From: Endozoicomonas sp. Mp262
GTDB lineage: Bacteria > Pseudomonadota > Gammaproteobacteria > Pseudomonadales > Endozoicomonadaceae
Assembly (NCBI RefSeq): GCF_025643335.1
Contig: NZ_CP092489.1
Span: 4,226,501-4,290,500, forward strand
Length of the DNA stretch: 64,000 bases
Direction: 5' to 3'
The position numbers were made by a program, and so were the translations under genes. Position 1 is the first letter of the stretch. Each line of letters begins with the position of its first letter. The notes below the pieces were generated by a model. The model was not told the DNA's origin, made no database searches, and saw only the letters and a program-made list of their open reading frames with translations. Shown piece after piece: positions 24,417 to 33,829 of the stretch.

Positions 24417-26429
24417 CTAGTGTTTTAACACCCTTTCCCTCAGGGATGAAATATCATCCCTGAGCTGGGCGGCCTGTTCAAATTCAAGGTTTCTGGCATG
24501 TTCCATCATTTTCTCCTCCAGCTCCCTGATTTGTTCAGCCATTTGCCCGGGTTTCATATCAACAGAGTATGCCCCTGACGGTTCCGCCACCCGCCTGCTC
24601 GTCTGTTTCCCTTTTTTCTTACCCGGCGTTACAGCCCCTTCCAAAATATCTGCCACGGATTTTTTGACACCTTTCGGGACAATACCATGCTGCTGGTTAT
24701 AGGCTAACTGCTTTTCACGACGGCGTTCTGTTTCATCAATGGCTCTCTGCATAGAGCCTGTTATTTTATCGCCATATAAAATGGCGCGGCCATTAATATG
24801 TCGCGCCGCACGACCAATGGTCTGTATCAGTGAACGATCTGATCTCAGAAAGCCTTCCTTATCCGCATCCAGAATGGCCACCAGGGATACCTCAGGCATA
24901 TCCAGCCCCTCCCTTAGCAGGTTAATACCCACCAGCACATCAAAAGCACCAATGCGTAAATCCCGGATAATTTCAACCCGTTCTACGGTATCAATATCCG
25001 AGTGCAAATAACGGACGCGAACCCCCTGCTCATTGAGGTATTCCGTCAAATCTTCTGCCATTCTTTTGGTGAGCACTGTCACCAATACCCGGTCACCTGT
25101 TGCAACTGTTTTATTGATCTCGGATAACAGATCATCCACCTGGGTAGAAGCAGGCCGCACTTCAAGACCTGGATCAACCAGGCCAGTGGGCCTGACCACC
25201 TGTTCCACTATCTGTCCCTGATGTTTCTTTTCATAATCACCCGGAGTTGCCGTAACAAAAACAGTCTGTGGCCGTTTATCTTCCCACTCCTCAAACTTCA
25301 TAGGCCGGTTATCCAGTGCCGATGGCAGGCGAAAGCCATACTCCACCAGGGTTTCTTTGCGGGAACGATCTCCCCGGTACATACCACCAATCTGTGGTAC
25401 CGTTACATGGGACTCATCAATCACCAACAAGGCATTATCAGGAATATAATCAAACAGTGTGGGAGGAGGTTCTCCAGGGGCATTACCCGACAGATAACGG
25501 GAATAGTTTTCAATACCTGTGCAATACCCCAGCTCCAGCATCATTTCGATATCAAAACGGGTTCGCTGCTCCAGTCGTTGCGCCTCCACCAGCTTATTAT
25601 TTTCCCTAAGCGCCTGAAGTCGTTCAGACAACTCCCCCTTAATGGCCTCCACAGCATCCAGTATGGTTTGCCGCGGTGTTACATAGTGCGTTTTAGGGTA
25701 TATGGTGACCCTTGGCAGGTCTCTCAACACCTCTCCGGTCAACGGGTCAAATGCGCTGATCTTCTCCAGCTCTTCATCAAAAAAATCCAGCCGGATCGCT
25801 TCACGCTCGGATTCCGCTGGAAAAATATCGATCACATCTCCTCGCACACGGTAGGTTGCCCGCCTTAATTCCGCATCATTACGGGTATATTGAAGCTCGG
25901 CCAGTCGCCTTAATAAGCTGCGCTGCTCCACCAGGTCTCCCCGATCCAGGTGCAGCATCATTTTTAAGTAGGATTTCGGATCCCCCAGACCATATATCGC
26001 AGAGACGGTTGCCACAATAATGGCATCATCCCGTTCCATCAGTGCCTTGGTGGCGGAGAGCCGCATCTGCTCAATATGCTCGTTAACTGAAGCATCCTTT
26101 TCTATGTAAGTATCTGAGGTGGGTACATAGGCTTCGGGTTGGTAGTAGTCGTAGTAGGAAACAAAATACTCCACGGCGTTATCGGGAAAGAATTCCTTAA
26201 ATTCCCCATAAAGCTGGGCGGCCAGGGTTTTGTTATGGGCCATGATCACTGTGGGTCTTTGCAGCTGCTCAACCACATTAGCCACGGTAAAGGTTTTACC
26301 CGAACCTGTCACTCCCAGCAGTGTTTGGCATGCCAGCCCTGAATTCACGCCGGTTACCAGTTGTTTAATAGCCTCTGGCTGATCACCACTTGGCTTGAAC
26401 CGGGATAAAACCCTGAATTGTCGTCCCAT
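24417..26429 (-). CDS. uvrB: excinuclease ABC subunit B
   Basis: A full-length 670-residue UvrB. It has the Walker [11 protein letters not shown], the beta-hairpin region [30 protein letters not shown] as motif II, and helicase motifs V-VI in [26 protein letters not shown] and QTIGRAARH. The C-terminal UVR domain ([25 protein letters not shown]) binds UvrC. It acts in nucleotide excision repair. The gene is convergent with ppk2 and divergent from the aminotransferase, an arrangement also found in Pseudomonas. Confidence 0.98.
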   Translation of the reverse strand: MGRQFRVLSRFKPSGDQPEAIKQLVTGVNSGLACQTLLGVTGSGKTFTVANVVEQLQRPTVIMAHNKTLAAQLYGEFKEFFPDNAVEYFVSYYDYYQPEAYVPTSDTYIEKDASVNEHIEQMRLSATKALMERDDAIIVATVSAIYGLGDPKSYLKMMLHLDRGDLVEQRSLLRRLAELQYTRNDAELRRATYRVRGDVIDIFPAESEREAIRLDFFDEELEKISAFDPLTGEVLRDLPRVTIYPKTHYVTPRQTILDAVEAIKGELSERLQALRENNKLVEAQRLEQRTRFDIEMMLELGYCTGIENYSRYLSGNAPGEPPPTLFDYIPDNALLVIDESHVTVPQIGGMYRGDRSRKETLVEYGFRLPSALDNRPMKFEEWEDKRPQTVFVTATPGDYEKKHQGQIVEQVVRPTGLVDPGLEVRPASTQVDDLLSEINKTVATGDRVLVTVLTKRMAEDLTEYLNEQGVRVRYLHSDIDTVERVEIIRDLRIGAFDVLVGINLLREGLDMPEVSLVAILDADKEGFLRSDRSLIQTIGRAARHINGRAILYGDKITGSMQRAIDETERRREKQLAYNQQHGIVPKGVKKSVADILEGAVTPGKKKGKQTSRRVAEPSGAYSVDMKPGQMAEQIRELEEKMMEHARNLEFEQAAQLRDDISSLRERVLKH

Positions 26430-26540
26430 AAATTCTTTTACCTGCTCAACCTGTCGTCGCTGTTAACTACAGATTTGTGTATGATACCTATGGTTCTGCC
26501 ACAGCCTGGTAGTAACCACTTATTAGAGCTTGCGGGTCCA

Positions 26541-26570
26541 TTAGAGGCTATGAAAGCCAACCGCCTCTAA
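26541..26570 (+). repeat. 8-bp inverted repeat in the aminotransferase leader
   Basis: TTAGAGGC (26541-26548) and GCCTCTAA (26563-26570) form a short stem with a 14-base loop, about 50 bases upstream of the GTG start. It could be an operator or a leader hairpin. No regulator can be named. Confidence 0.4.
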
Positions 26571-26621
26571 CAGCAGAACCTATTATAATGACGTATTCCA
26601 AAGCAAGAAATGAGGAACACT

Positions 26622-27800
26622 GTGAGCGCTCATCCTTCCCAACGCGTACAGATGGTCAAGCCTTCCCCAACTCTGGCTGTAACTGCCCGGGCTGCCGAAC
26701 TTCGAGCTGCCGGCCATGATATTATTGGTCTGGGCGTAGGAGAGCCAGACTTTGATACGCCAGAGCCTATTAAAGAAGCGGCCTGCCAGGCGATTGCTGC
26801 CGGACAAACCAAATATACCGCAGTGGATGGTACTCCCGAACTTAAGAAAGCCGTTATTGAAAAGTTTAAACGGGATAATAACCTGGACTATAGCCCTGGC
26901 CAGATTCTGGTTTCCAGCGGTGGCAAGCAGAGCTTTTTCAATCTGGCATTAGCCCTTTTGGATAAGGGGGATGAGGTGATAATTCCCGCACCTTACTGGG
27001 TATCCTATCCCGATATGGTGGTGATCGCTGAGGGCGTGCCAGTTATTGTTGAAACAGACCTGAGTTCCCGTTTTAAACTCACTCCGGAACAGCTGGATGC
27101 CGCCATTAATGACAAAACCAAACTCGTGGTTTTGAACAGCCCTTCCAATCCCACCGGTACAGCATATACCCGTGGAGAGCTGGAAGCCCTGGGCAAAGTG
27201 CTTTTAAAGTACCCTCACGTTATGGTAGCCACGGATGATATGTACGAACATATTCTCTGGAGCCATGAACCCTTCTGCAATATCCTGATGGCCTGCCCTG
27301 AACTTTATGAAAGGACTATAGTTCTAAATGGTGTTTCCAAAGCCTATGCCATGACCGGCTGGCGTATTGGTTATGCTGGCGGACCCGAGTGGCTGATCAA
27401 GAATATGAAAAAAATTCAGTCACAGAGCACCTCCAATCCCTGCTCTATCGCCCAGGCTGCTGCCGCTGAGGCCCTTTCCGGCTCCCAGGATTGTGTCGCC
27501 ATCATGTCAGAGGCATTCAAAAAACGCCATGACTATGTGGTTAAGCGGTTAAGACAGTTACCCGGTGTTGATGTTGTTGAAAGTGACGGCACATTTTATT
27601 CATTTCCTGATTTCAGGAAGGCCATGAAAAAAGGCGGTTTTGAAAAAGATACAGACTTTGCAGAGATGTTGCTGGAAAAAGGCGTGGCACTGGTACCCGG
27701 TTCTGCTTTCGGCGCAGAGGGCTATCTCCGCCTTTCCTTTGCCACCAGTGAAGATATTCTGGAAAAAGCGCTGGATCGACTGGAACAGGCCTTGGCTTAA
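26622..27800 (+). CDS. pyridoxal-phosphate aminotransferase, aspartate aminotransferase-like (class I, Igamma)
   Basis: GTG at 26622 is taken as start because GAGGA lies 5 bases upstream; an in-frame ATG at 26610 has no such site. The 392-residue product has LNSPSNPTGTAYT (the Asn that contacts PLP), the Tyr and Asp residues of the cofactor pocket (ATDDMYEHI), the Schiff-base Lys in NGVSKAYAMTGWRIGY and the Arg in YLRLSFA. It most resembles Igamma aspartate/aromatic aminotransferases. The placement opposite uvrB matches Pseudomonas. Confidence 0.92.
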   Translation: MSAHPSQRVQMVKPSPTLAVTARAAELRAAGHDIIGLGVGEPDFDTPEPIKEAACQAIAAGQTKYTAVDGTPELKKAVIEKFKRDNNLDYSPGQILVSSGGKQSFFNLALALLDKGDEVIIPAPYWVSYPDMVVIAEGVPVIVETDLSSRFKLTPEQLDAAINDKTKLVVLNSPSNPTGTAYTRGELEALGKVLLKYPHVMVATDDMYEHILWSHEPFCNILMACPELYERTIVLNGVSKAYAMTGWRIGYAGGPEWLIKNMKKIQSQSTSNPCSIAQAAAAEALSGSQDCVAIMSEAFKKRHDYVVKRLRQLPGVDVVESDGTFYSFPDFRKAMKKGGFEKDTDFAEMLLEKGVALVPGSAFGAEGYLRLSFATSEDILEKALDRLEQALA

Positions 27801-28094
27801 ATGACCTGAAGATAGCAGAATCAGGCGCTGATTCTGCTGCCCACTTGAAATCAACTTATCTCTTGACTCAACACTTCATGTGGGCAACATCATCAAAAAT
27901 AGATCGGGTCTTTGTACGGAATCCGAAGGTGAATATCCCAGCCCGGATGATACATGGGATGAGACTGCCTTCCATGGCCGGTGGCTGTACAATTCTGGCA
28001 ACTGCTCCCTCTGCGTTGCTCTACCTCTATACAGGCAGTCGCCTGTACAGGATGATAATAGCATTGAGTCTATTCAGGCTTTCGCAACAGCCTG

Positions 28095-28820
28095 TTAGAA
28101 CCTATAGGATACAGCGAAATACGCAGTCTGGGAGTTATCCATTTTCCATTCACCAAGCTCCTCAAATTCAAATTTGTTTTTATGCATCAGATACCGATAA
28201 CCCAGTTCAATATCGAAATCTCCGGCCTGACCTAAAATACCTGCCTGGATCCCATAAGCAAAGGCAGTATTTGACTTAGAGTCATCAGTTCCAGGCACTG
28301 TCTCAATTCGACCTGCAGCAGAGGCTTTCATTTCTTTTTTTACCTCAGCCCAGTTAACACCTAATGTGCCGCCTATAAACGGTTTAACAGGTATCCCCAA
28401 ACCATCACCAATATCAAATAGGTAATCCCCAGAAACCGTCAACTGCCGATTTGTAATTTTAGACTCAAACTCTAAATCTCCATCTCCATCTCCACTTGAT
28501 ACATGAAGCAAATTCTTAGACTCACTACCACTAAGCTGGTTAAGATTGATATAAACCCTGACATTTTCATCAAGGTAAGCACCAAAGCGAATACCGTATT
28601 GAATAGGATTTTTATATTTAAATTCAGAATCTTTTTCTTTTATACCAAGTGCTCTGGTTCGATCGTCTTCAACAAAATCAGCAGACTTTACCTTAAGCCA
28701 GGTCTTCCCCAGTTCACCCCCAACAAAATATTTCACATCACCATCCATCCAATCCGCCATAACTGGCGCAGATAGACCGGTGACCAAAGTGATGGCGACT
28801 GCTGCAAGATACTTGCTCAT
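28095..28820 (-). CDS. outer-membrane beta-barrel protein (OmpW/opacity-like)
   Basis: A 241-residue protein with a cleavable signal peptide (ending PVMA), alternating amphipathic strands (for example GIRFGAYLDENVRVYINLNQL and FDIELGYRYLMHKNKFEF) and a C-terminal YFAVSYRF, whose final Phe is the usual outer-membrane assembly signal. It looks like an eight-stranded porin-like barrel. Specific ligand or role is unknown. The 294-base spacer to the aminotransferase contains a 72-codon plus-strand frame (27880-28098) that I do not trust as a gene. Confidence 0.82.
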   Translation of the reverse strand: MSKYLAAVAITLVTGLSAPVMADWMDGDVKYFVGGELGKTWLKVKSADFVEDDRTRALGIKEKDSEFKYKNPIQYGIRFGAYLDENVRVYINLNQLSGSESKNLLHVSSGDGDGDLEFESKITNRQLTVSGDYLFDIGDGLGIPVKPFIGGTLGVNWAEVKKEMKASAAGRIETVPGTDDSKSNTAFAYGIQAGILGQAGDFDIELGYRYLMHKNKFEFEELGEWKMDNSQTAYFAVSYRF

Positions 28821-29014
28821 AGTTACTCCTCTATATTTAGCAGCTGGTTACTCATAACAAGCGTGTTCTGCCGGTTGACACTCTATTTTCTGCTAGTTCT
28901 ACAGGCTGAAAAACTAAATAGTTGTTTGAGCGCTAAAGTATAGACAAGACTTTAGAAGTCGCTTGAAAAATTAAAAATAAATAGAAGATAGGTTGAAGGC
29001 GGTATGCATCTTTA

Positions 29015-29040
29015 GTGCTCAGTCCCCCCTGAGCTTTTTA
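29015..29040 (+). terminator. intrinsic terminator on the plus strand with no plus-strand gene before it
   Basis: GCTCAG (29017-29022), loop TCCCCC, CTGAGC (29029-29034) then TTTTTA. Orientation is plus, but the genes on both sides (28095-28820 and 29106-30275) are on the minus strand. It could end a small RNA transcribed divergently from the barrel gene within 28821-29015. Confidence 0.6.
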
Positions 29041-29105
29041 GAAAACTGCAACCGTTCATAGCTGCATACCGTTCGAATTCAATGTGGCCCTGGCCACCTT
29101 CAGGA

Positions 29106-30275
29106 TTAAACATTGCCGGTTTGACTGGTATGACATTGCAATTCAAAGGATGCCATCAGCTCGGCAGGAGACAATGTTTCAAAGCGGGTAAAATCCTGGG
29201 ATTGCCATTCCTGGCGGGAAACCTTTACGGAGTATAATGATTCATCTCCAGAATGCCTTATGGTTTGGCCTGATTTTTTGTAGCTGGAAAAAATAATAGT
29301 CTTGACAGGAAGAGTCCTGAAAACCTCGCCTACCAAGCGTAATCCAATGCCATAAATATAATGCCTGTAGTTTTCCTTTCTCTCGGAAATGCTCAAATAT
29401 TTTGACGTTAAGCTGAAGTCTTTTGCTGAAATTTCACACTCCATAGCGGGCAGCTCATCAGGTTCTGACAGCCATGTATCCAGGCAAATAGTGTCCAGGT
29501 TATCATCCACAGTCACCTGCACTGCCAGCGGGAGGGGCCAGTCCAGCTGATCCAGTGTGTGCTGCAGGAACTCCAGAGCATTAGCAGTATTTGCCAGACG
29601 ATTATCCCAAAACTGGCGTTGCCGATATTCATGGTGATCAACCTGACGTTGCCAGGCGATCTGTTGGCACCAATAACTATTTCTTAATTTGTTATTTTCA
29701 ATTTCTATTGCACGAACCTTCCAGGGAAACAATCGATCAAACCAACCTACAGGCTGATAAAGGGGTTCTTCGGGTTCAGATAGCTGCAATGGTTCATAAT
29801 ATTTTTTCCAATCCAGAGGGGTGTCTGGTAATGGAGTACCCCGATAAATTGTCAACATCCGCAAAAGTAAATGATTGCAATGCTGACATACCAGGTTAAG
29901 CAGATGAAGCAGTTCTCTGAAGTAGTTCTGCCTGATCCACTCCTCTTTTTCAGGCTGAACTACCTGCCCTTGGTAGTCTTGTATTCTTAACTGGCAGTTA
30001 TGATCCATTACAATATTCACACCGGGATCTAAAGAAGAAAGCCCTTTTATTTCATGTTTAAATTTATTGACAATACCATTAAAGAATTCCAACTCACCCA
30101 CATCACCATTCAATGAAAGACCGGCTGCAAAATGAGTCTCTAAATCACCACTTAGTAAGAGTATAAGCTTGTCATAAATATCAAATTTACTATCATCTTC
30201 TTTACTGGAAAAATCGAGTTCAATAGCAGATTTCAGTTTAACTGTACGATGAAAGTTAACACCCATAACAACCAA
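29106..30275 (-). CDS. unrecognised 389-residue protein downstream of the H-NOX/kinase operon
   Basis: No family recognised. The protein is soluble, acidic and rich in Trp, Gln and Leu, with no signal peptide or membrane helix. The first part (to about 150) is mostly helical and has a QHCNHLLLRML segment. The middle has charged helices with a YWCQQIAWQRQVDHHEYRQRQFW stretch. The last 120 residues (GIGLRLVGEVFRTLPVKTIIFSSY, DESLYSVKVSRQEW) look like an alpha/beta domain. It is 142 bases downstream of the second kinase, on the same strand, so it may be co-transcribed. No metal or catalytic motif is evident. Confidence 0.75.
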   Translation of the reverse strand: MVVMGVNFHRTVKLKSAIELDFSSKEDDSKFDIYDKLILLLSGDLETHFAAGLSLNGDVGELEFFNGIVNKFKHEIKGLSSLDPGVNIVMDHNCQLRIQDYQGQVVQPEKEEWIRQNYFRELLHLLNLVCQHCNHLLLRMLTIYRGTPLPDTPLDWKKYYEPLQLSEPEEPLYQPVGWFDRLFPWKVRAIEIENNKLRNSYWCQQIAWQRQVDHHEYRQRQFWDNRLANTANALEFLQHTLDQLDWPLPLAVQVTVDDNLDTICLDTWLSEPDELPAMECEISAKDFSLTSKYLSISERKENYRHYIYGIGLRLVGEVFRTLPVKTIIFSSYKKSGQTIRHSGDESLYSVKVSRQEWQSQDFTRFETLSPAELMASFELQCHTSQTGNV

Positions 30276-30417
30276 TCCATTCTTATATTAATCCCTTATA
30301 TCATTATATTATTTTTACCCAACAGGATAATCAACCAGTTAACACCCTTTTTCAAAAAAACAGTGAAGACCATATAGCATCAACGCATTAAGTTATTATT
30401 AAACTAATCACAACTGA

Positions 30418-31392
30418 TTATGTTGCATTATTAAATATGGGCAGGTGAATAGAAAATTCTGAGCCACTCTCTGGAGTACTTTTTAAATTGATAATCCCCC
30501 CCATTAACTCTATTAACCTTTTGCAAAGAGACAGCCCTGTTCCTGTACCACCATGAGCACGCCCCATGCCACCCTCCACCTGGAGAAATGACTCAAAAAT
30601 AATAGTATGGTTTTCTTCATTAATACCAATACCGGTATCCTTAATCTTTATTACCCACTGCTGACAGGGTTCGTGATCAACACTAATAGATAGCCCTATA
30701 CTGCCCTGATCTGTAAATTTTAAGGCATTATCCAGCAATCCATCCAAAACCTGTATTAAACGCACGGCATCCGTATCAATACTTGCCGGTATACCTTCAC
30801 CCAGCTCAAAGTTAAACGCCAGGCCTTTTTCTGCTGCCTTCTCCCGATAGCGTGAAACCAGTGAGTCGGTAATATCCTCCAGAGGAACAGTACCCTGGTG
30901 AATTTGCAGGCGTCCTGCCACCAGCTCAGACATATCGAGAATGGCATTGATCAAAGCCAGTAAATCCTCTGTATTACTTTTAATCAATAGTAACGAGTCT
31001 TTCTGGGAAGGTGTGGGTTCTTCACTACCGGCCCCCTCAATCAGCAAGTCGGTTAGAATCATTAGTGCATTAAGCGGTGTCCTTAACTCATGGGAAATTG
31101 ACGTCAGAAATTCGTCTTTATAGCGATTGCTCTTTTCCAGATCCCTGGTTTTTTCTGCCAGCTCCCGCTTCTGGATCATCAGCTCTTTTCGCGATTGCTC
31201 CAGCATCACATTCTGAAATTCCAGATTTTTTGTCCGTTCCTGAATAGTCTGCTCCTGACTATGAGACAGTTCAAGCAACTCCTGATTACGCTGAAACAGC
31301 TCCCTGGTTTTTTCCTCTGCAATCCATTCTGCTTGCTTCCGCGCTTCCTTTTGCCTTCGCAGCCGCCTCTTCAACCTTGCTATTTCATTCAT
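30418..31392 (-). CDS. soluble sensor histidine kinase, second of a tandem pair (HK-B)
   Basis: A 324-residue kinase without membrane helices. Residues 1-95 form a long coiled coil starting with LKRRLRRQKEARKQAEWIAEEKTREL. His101 lies in the HisKA motif SISHELRTPLNAL. The ATPase boxes are LLDNALKFTDQG (N), IKDTGIGI (G1), GGTGTGLSLCKRLIELMGG (G2) and a FSIHLP end. It has no sensing domain of its own, so a partner protein, probably the H-NOX encoded two genes upstream, must supply the signal. It overlaps HK-A by 4 bases. The two kinases are paralogous, and no response regulator gene lies nearby. Confidence 0.9.
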   Translation of the reverse strand: MNEIARLKRRLRRQKEARKQAEWIAEEKTRELFQRNQELLELSHSQEQTIQERTKNLEFQNVMLEQSRKELMIQKRELAEKTRDLEKSNRYKDEFLTSISHELRTPLNALMILTDLLIEGAGSEEPTPSQKDSLLLIKSNTEDLLALINAILDMSELVAGRLQIHQGTVPLEDITDSLVSRYREKAAEKGLAFNFELGEGIPASIDTDAVRLIQVLDGLLDNALKFTDQGSIGLSISVDHEPCQQWVIKIKDTGIGINEENHTIIFESFLQVEGGMGRAHGGTGTGLSLCKRLIELMGGIINLKSTPESGSEFSIHLPIFNNAT

Positions 31393-32273
31393 ATTTTATC
31401 CCTGGGAATAGTCAGTACAAATTCAGCGCCCTCCTGGTCAGGCGAACCTTCTGCCAGATAAATATCTCCCCCCAGCAGTTCTGCCCGTTTTTTACACAGA
31501 GCCAGCCCCATTCCCAAACCACCGTATTGCCGACAGGCACTGCCATCCCCCTGGCGAAAGGGTTCAAATATATAGCTCTGATGGGCTTCTGAAATGCCGA
31601 TGCCACTGTCTTTCACTTTAAATAGCCACTGACCATCAGGAGCGTCCGTTACATTCAGTGTCAATTGAACCTTTCCTTTCTCGGTAAATTTAATGGCATT
31701 ATCCAGCAAGTCCCCCAGGGCACGTCTCAATTGTACCGGATCGGTTTCAATACTATCGGGAACTTCACCCCCTATATCACAGGTTAACTCAAGCTTTTTA
31801 TCGCTTGCAGGCTTTTGATATTTATTCAGCAGCTCACTTATTATTGCTGTAACTGCCACCGTCTCCCGACCTGCAGTGAGGCTACCTGCGGTCAGCTCTG
31901 ACATATCAAGAATCGCCTTAATCAAGGCCAGTAATTGGTTTGCACTGCCTTTGATGTATGCCAGTAACTCTTTCTGGGAGTCTGTGGGTTTATCATCCCC
32001 CTCACCCTCCAGTAAAAGCTCGGTAAAACTGATTTGCGCATTTAAGGGTGTTCTCAGCTCATGGGATAAGTTCGCCAGAAATTCATCCTTATAGCGATGA
32101 CTCTGCTCAAGCTGCTTTGTTCTTTTGGCCAAAAGCGCTTTTTGAGCCTTTAAAACCTCATTATTTTTAAATAGCTCCCGGGTTTTCTCTTCAGTAATCG
32201 CCTCTGCTGTTTTCCTGGCCTTTTTCTCCCGCTCCAGGCGCTTTCTAAGGCGCAATACCTCATTTTCATCCAT
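31389..32273 (-). CDS. soluble sensor histidine kinase, first of a tandem pair (HK-A)
   Basis: A 294-residue paralogue of the following kinase: an N-terminal coiled coil (LRKRLEREKKARKTAEAITEEKTREL), His71 in NLSHELRTPLNAQ, the N box LLDNAIKFTEKG, G1 VKDSGIGI and G2 GGLGMGLALCKKRAELLGG. It is 30 residues shorter than HK-B, mainly in the coiled coil. It follows the H-NOX gene by 14 bases. By analogy with known H-NOX-associated kinases, H-NOX with NO bound would inhibit or change its autophosphorylation. This is inference from arrangement. Confidence 0.9.
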   Translation of the reverse strand: MDENEVLRLRKRLEREKKARKTAEAITEEKTRELFKNNEVLKAQKALLAKRTKQLEQSHRYKDEFLANLSHELRTPLNAQISFTELLLEGEGDDKPTDSQKELLAYIKGSANQLLALIKAILDMSELTAGSLTAGRETVAVTAIISELLNKYQKPASDKKLELTCDIGGEVPDSIETDPVQLRRALGDLLDNAIKFTEKGKVQLTLNVTDAPDGQWLFKVKDSGIGISEAHQSYIFEPFRQGDGSACRQYGGLGMGLALCKKRAELLGGDIYLAEGSPDQEGAEFVLTIPRDKI

Positions 32274-32287
32274 AGGAGCTGTCCCTA

Positions 32288-32839
32288 TTAGCTGCTATGC
32301 CTTACTAGCACAAACCTGGCTTCCGTTCCGGGCCCGGCACCCGGTAAATCTTCTCTATCACAGGTGGTATTTTCTTTAAAGTGAGCAATGCAACCATTGA
32401 TCAACCCTTCTGCAAGGTCAGCAAATGGACGGGTTGAGCGATAATGCATGGTCATATGCTGATCATCAGGTCTTTCACAGATTAAGGTGGGGAGTTCCGC
32501 ATCAGGATAGAGTTTTCTGACTTCCAGGTGGATATAGCCATCGACTTTCTCCAGAAAATCCATTGCATAATCAATCCCCTGGAAGAACTCTGCATGCATT
32601 TCCACAAACCGGGAAAACAAATAATCCCCAAAGGCTTTAACTAAAACTGAAGCGTCGGTTTTGGTAACCCTACTCAAATGCCCCACTAACTCGATAATTT
32701 CATCATGGTCATAGGTTCCCAGAGAAGTATAACTCCCCCCGGACTTGAGGTTTGCCGCATCAAGAATTTCATCCGCAACCTCTTCAGAAAACTGGGCCTC
32801 CACCATTTCCATCAATTCAGTAAACACGATTCCTTTCAT
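32288..32839 (-). CDS. H-NOX haem nitric oxide/oxygen sensor
   Basis: A 183-residue protein with the H-NOX domain throughout. MKGIVFTELMEMVEA is the typical start, His104 in YIHLEVRKLYPDAELP is the proximal haem ligand, and Tyr133-x-Ser135-x-Arg137 is the YxSxR motif that binds the haem propionates. No distal tyrosine can be judged without a model; most stand-alone bacterial H-NOX proteins bind NO. It heads an operon with two soluble kinases, the usual partner type. The promoter must lie in the short stretch before the decayed umuD. Confidence 0.93.
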   Translation of the reverse strand: MKGIVFTELMEMVEAQFSEEVADEILDAANLKSGGSYTSLGTYDHDEIIELVGHLSRVTKTDASVLVKAFGDYLFSRFVEMHAEFFQGIDYAMDFLEKVDGYIHLEVRKLYPDAELPTLICERPDDQHMTMHYRSTRPFADLAEGLINGCIAHFKENTTCDREDLPGAGPGTEARFVLVRHSS

Positions 32840-32951
32840 AGTTCCCTCATCAACTATTCGTTATCCATACTGATCAAAACAGCCTGGCTTAATTAAAGAT
32901 TATCGACACCTAACTGATCCAGATCATTTATCCGTGTTAATTTTTAAAATA

Positions 32952-33219
32952 TCACTCCATTGCGTAGTATAACAAGGGCTTAATAATCACATCGCTATCT
33001 CTTGCCTCCAGAGACCGGTCAATAACAAACACCATGATTAGAATCCCCCTGGATCTGAACAAAGAATGTCGCTGCCGGGTGCTGGATCAACCACTCATCA
33101 AGGGAAAGAGTATCCTGCAGATAATCTGCCGCAGGACTGGTAAATCCACAGGCGGCAGGACTCTGGTAGAAAGGGAGTGAATGGGCGGAAGCCCTGGAAT
33201 CCATGATCTTCAAGGTCAT
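32952..33219 (-). pseudogene. umuD: decayed umuD (SOS mutagenesis protein) with frame-breaking deletion
   Basis: The first 66 codons read like UmuD: GFTSPAADYLQ, then LDEWLIQHPAATFFVQIQGDS, ending at the catalytic-serine region. There GDS is followed by N where UmuD has M. The frame then stops. One frame over it resumes with VFVIDRSLEARDSDVII, the next UmuD block, before a second premature end. The segment between (MxxxGIxxGD) is deleted. No umuC follows; the H-NOX operon lies there instead. The LexA box just upstream is intact. Confidence 0.85.
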
Positions 33220-33234
33220 GAGCTGATATTAAAA

Positions 33235-33254
33235 TACTGTATTTATATACAGTC
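33235..33254 (-). promoter_or_regulatory. LexA (SOS) box
   Basis: TACTGTATTTATATACAGTC is close to the consensus TACTGTATATATATACAGTA and keeps both CTG and CAG triplets with the 10-base centre. It lies 16 bases before the ATG of the decayed umuD, the standard place for SOS control. The next intact gene downstream on this strand is H-NOX. Confidence 0.88.
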
Positions 33255-33285
33255 TATAACGTAGATCGTTTTCACGGTTTTTCCC

Positions 33286-33315
33286 AAAAAAAAACCAGCA
33301 ACGAGTTGCTGGTTT
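33286..33315 (-). terminator. intrinsic terminator after comEA
   Basis: On the minus strand AACCAGCAACTCGTTGCTGGTT forms a tight stem followed by a run of nine T. It lies 22 bases past the comEA stop codon. Confidence 0.9.
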
Positions 33316-33336
33316 TCTGGAGAGGTTGATTAACTA

Positions 33337-33618
33337 TTACTTAAATGAAATTTTAGACCTATTCTTCTCAATCAGAGAAGCCCCTACATACTTAACCTTA
33401 TCCAAATCATCAACGGACTTGAACCGGCCATGCTCTTCACGGTAATTGACAATTTCCTGGGCAATCCTTCGCCCAACACCATCAAGCCGCTCATCTAGCT
33501 CCTGTACAGAAGCATGGTTTATATTGACAGAGTCTTTAGTGGCAGACTTACCGGCAAAAGCCAGCATAGGGAGAGAAAGAACCAGGGGAGCTAATAGAGC
33601 AACAATATTTTTATTCAT
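33337..33618 (-). CDS. comEA: ComEA-like helix-hairpin-helix DNA-binding protein
   Basis: A 93-residue secreted protein: signal peptide to about residue 22 (ending LAFA), then one helix-hairpin-helix domain (VNINHASVQELDERL, then GVGRRIAQEIVNYREEHGRF and VKYVGASLIEK). It belongs to the ComEA family, whose members bind incoming DNA in the periplasm during natural transformation. Several bacteria have such a gene next to wbpM, as here, so a role in competence is possible but not shown. A terminator follows directly. Confidence 0.85.
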   Translation of the reverse strand: MNKNIVALLAPLVLSLPMLAFAGKSATKDSVNINHASVQELDERLDGVGRRIAQEIVNYREEHGRFKSVDDLDKVKYVGASLIEKNRSKISFK

Positions 33619-33829
33619 GACCGATTACTCCTTGTATTACATGAATATCCATTGTGTTAGTCCGACGCCTTTCAATGATTGATACTGTTCATATGAAAGG
33701 CTTACTTCTAGGTTTAGATCAGGCGGCCAGTCTATTCAATCCTTTTCTACAGATAATTATGCTCTAAACAATATGTTATTATTCATGAAACTTATTAAAA
33801 CCAAACGCCCCCCTTCAGACCAACAAAAA

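Noticed and set aside
27880-28098. 72-codon plus-strand frame between the aminotransferase and the outer-membrane barrel genes
   Set aside because: No clear ribosome site or motif, and its end overlaps the barrel gene 3' end. It could be real but the sequence alone does not support it.
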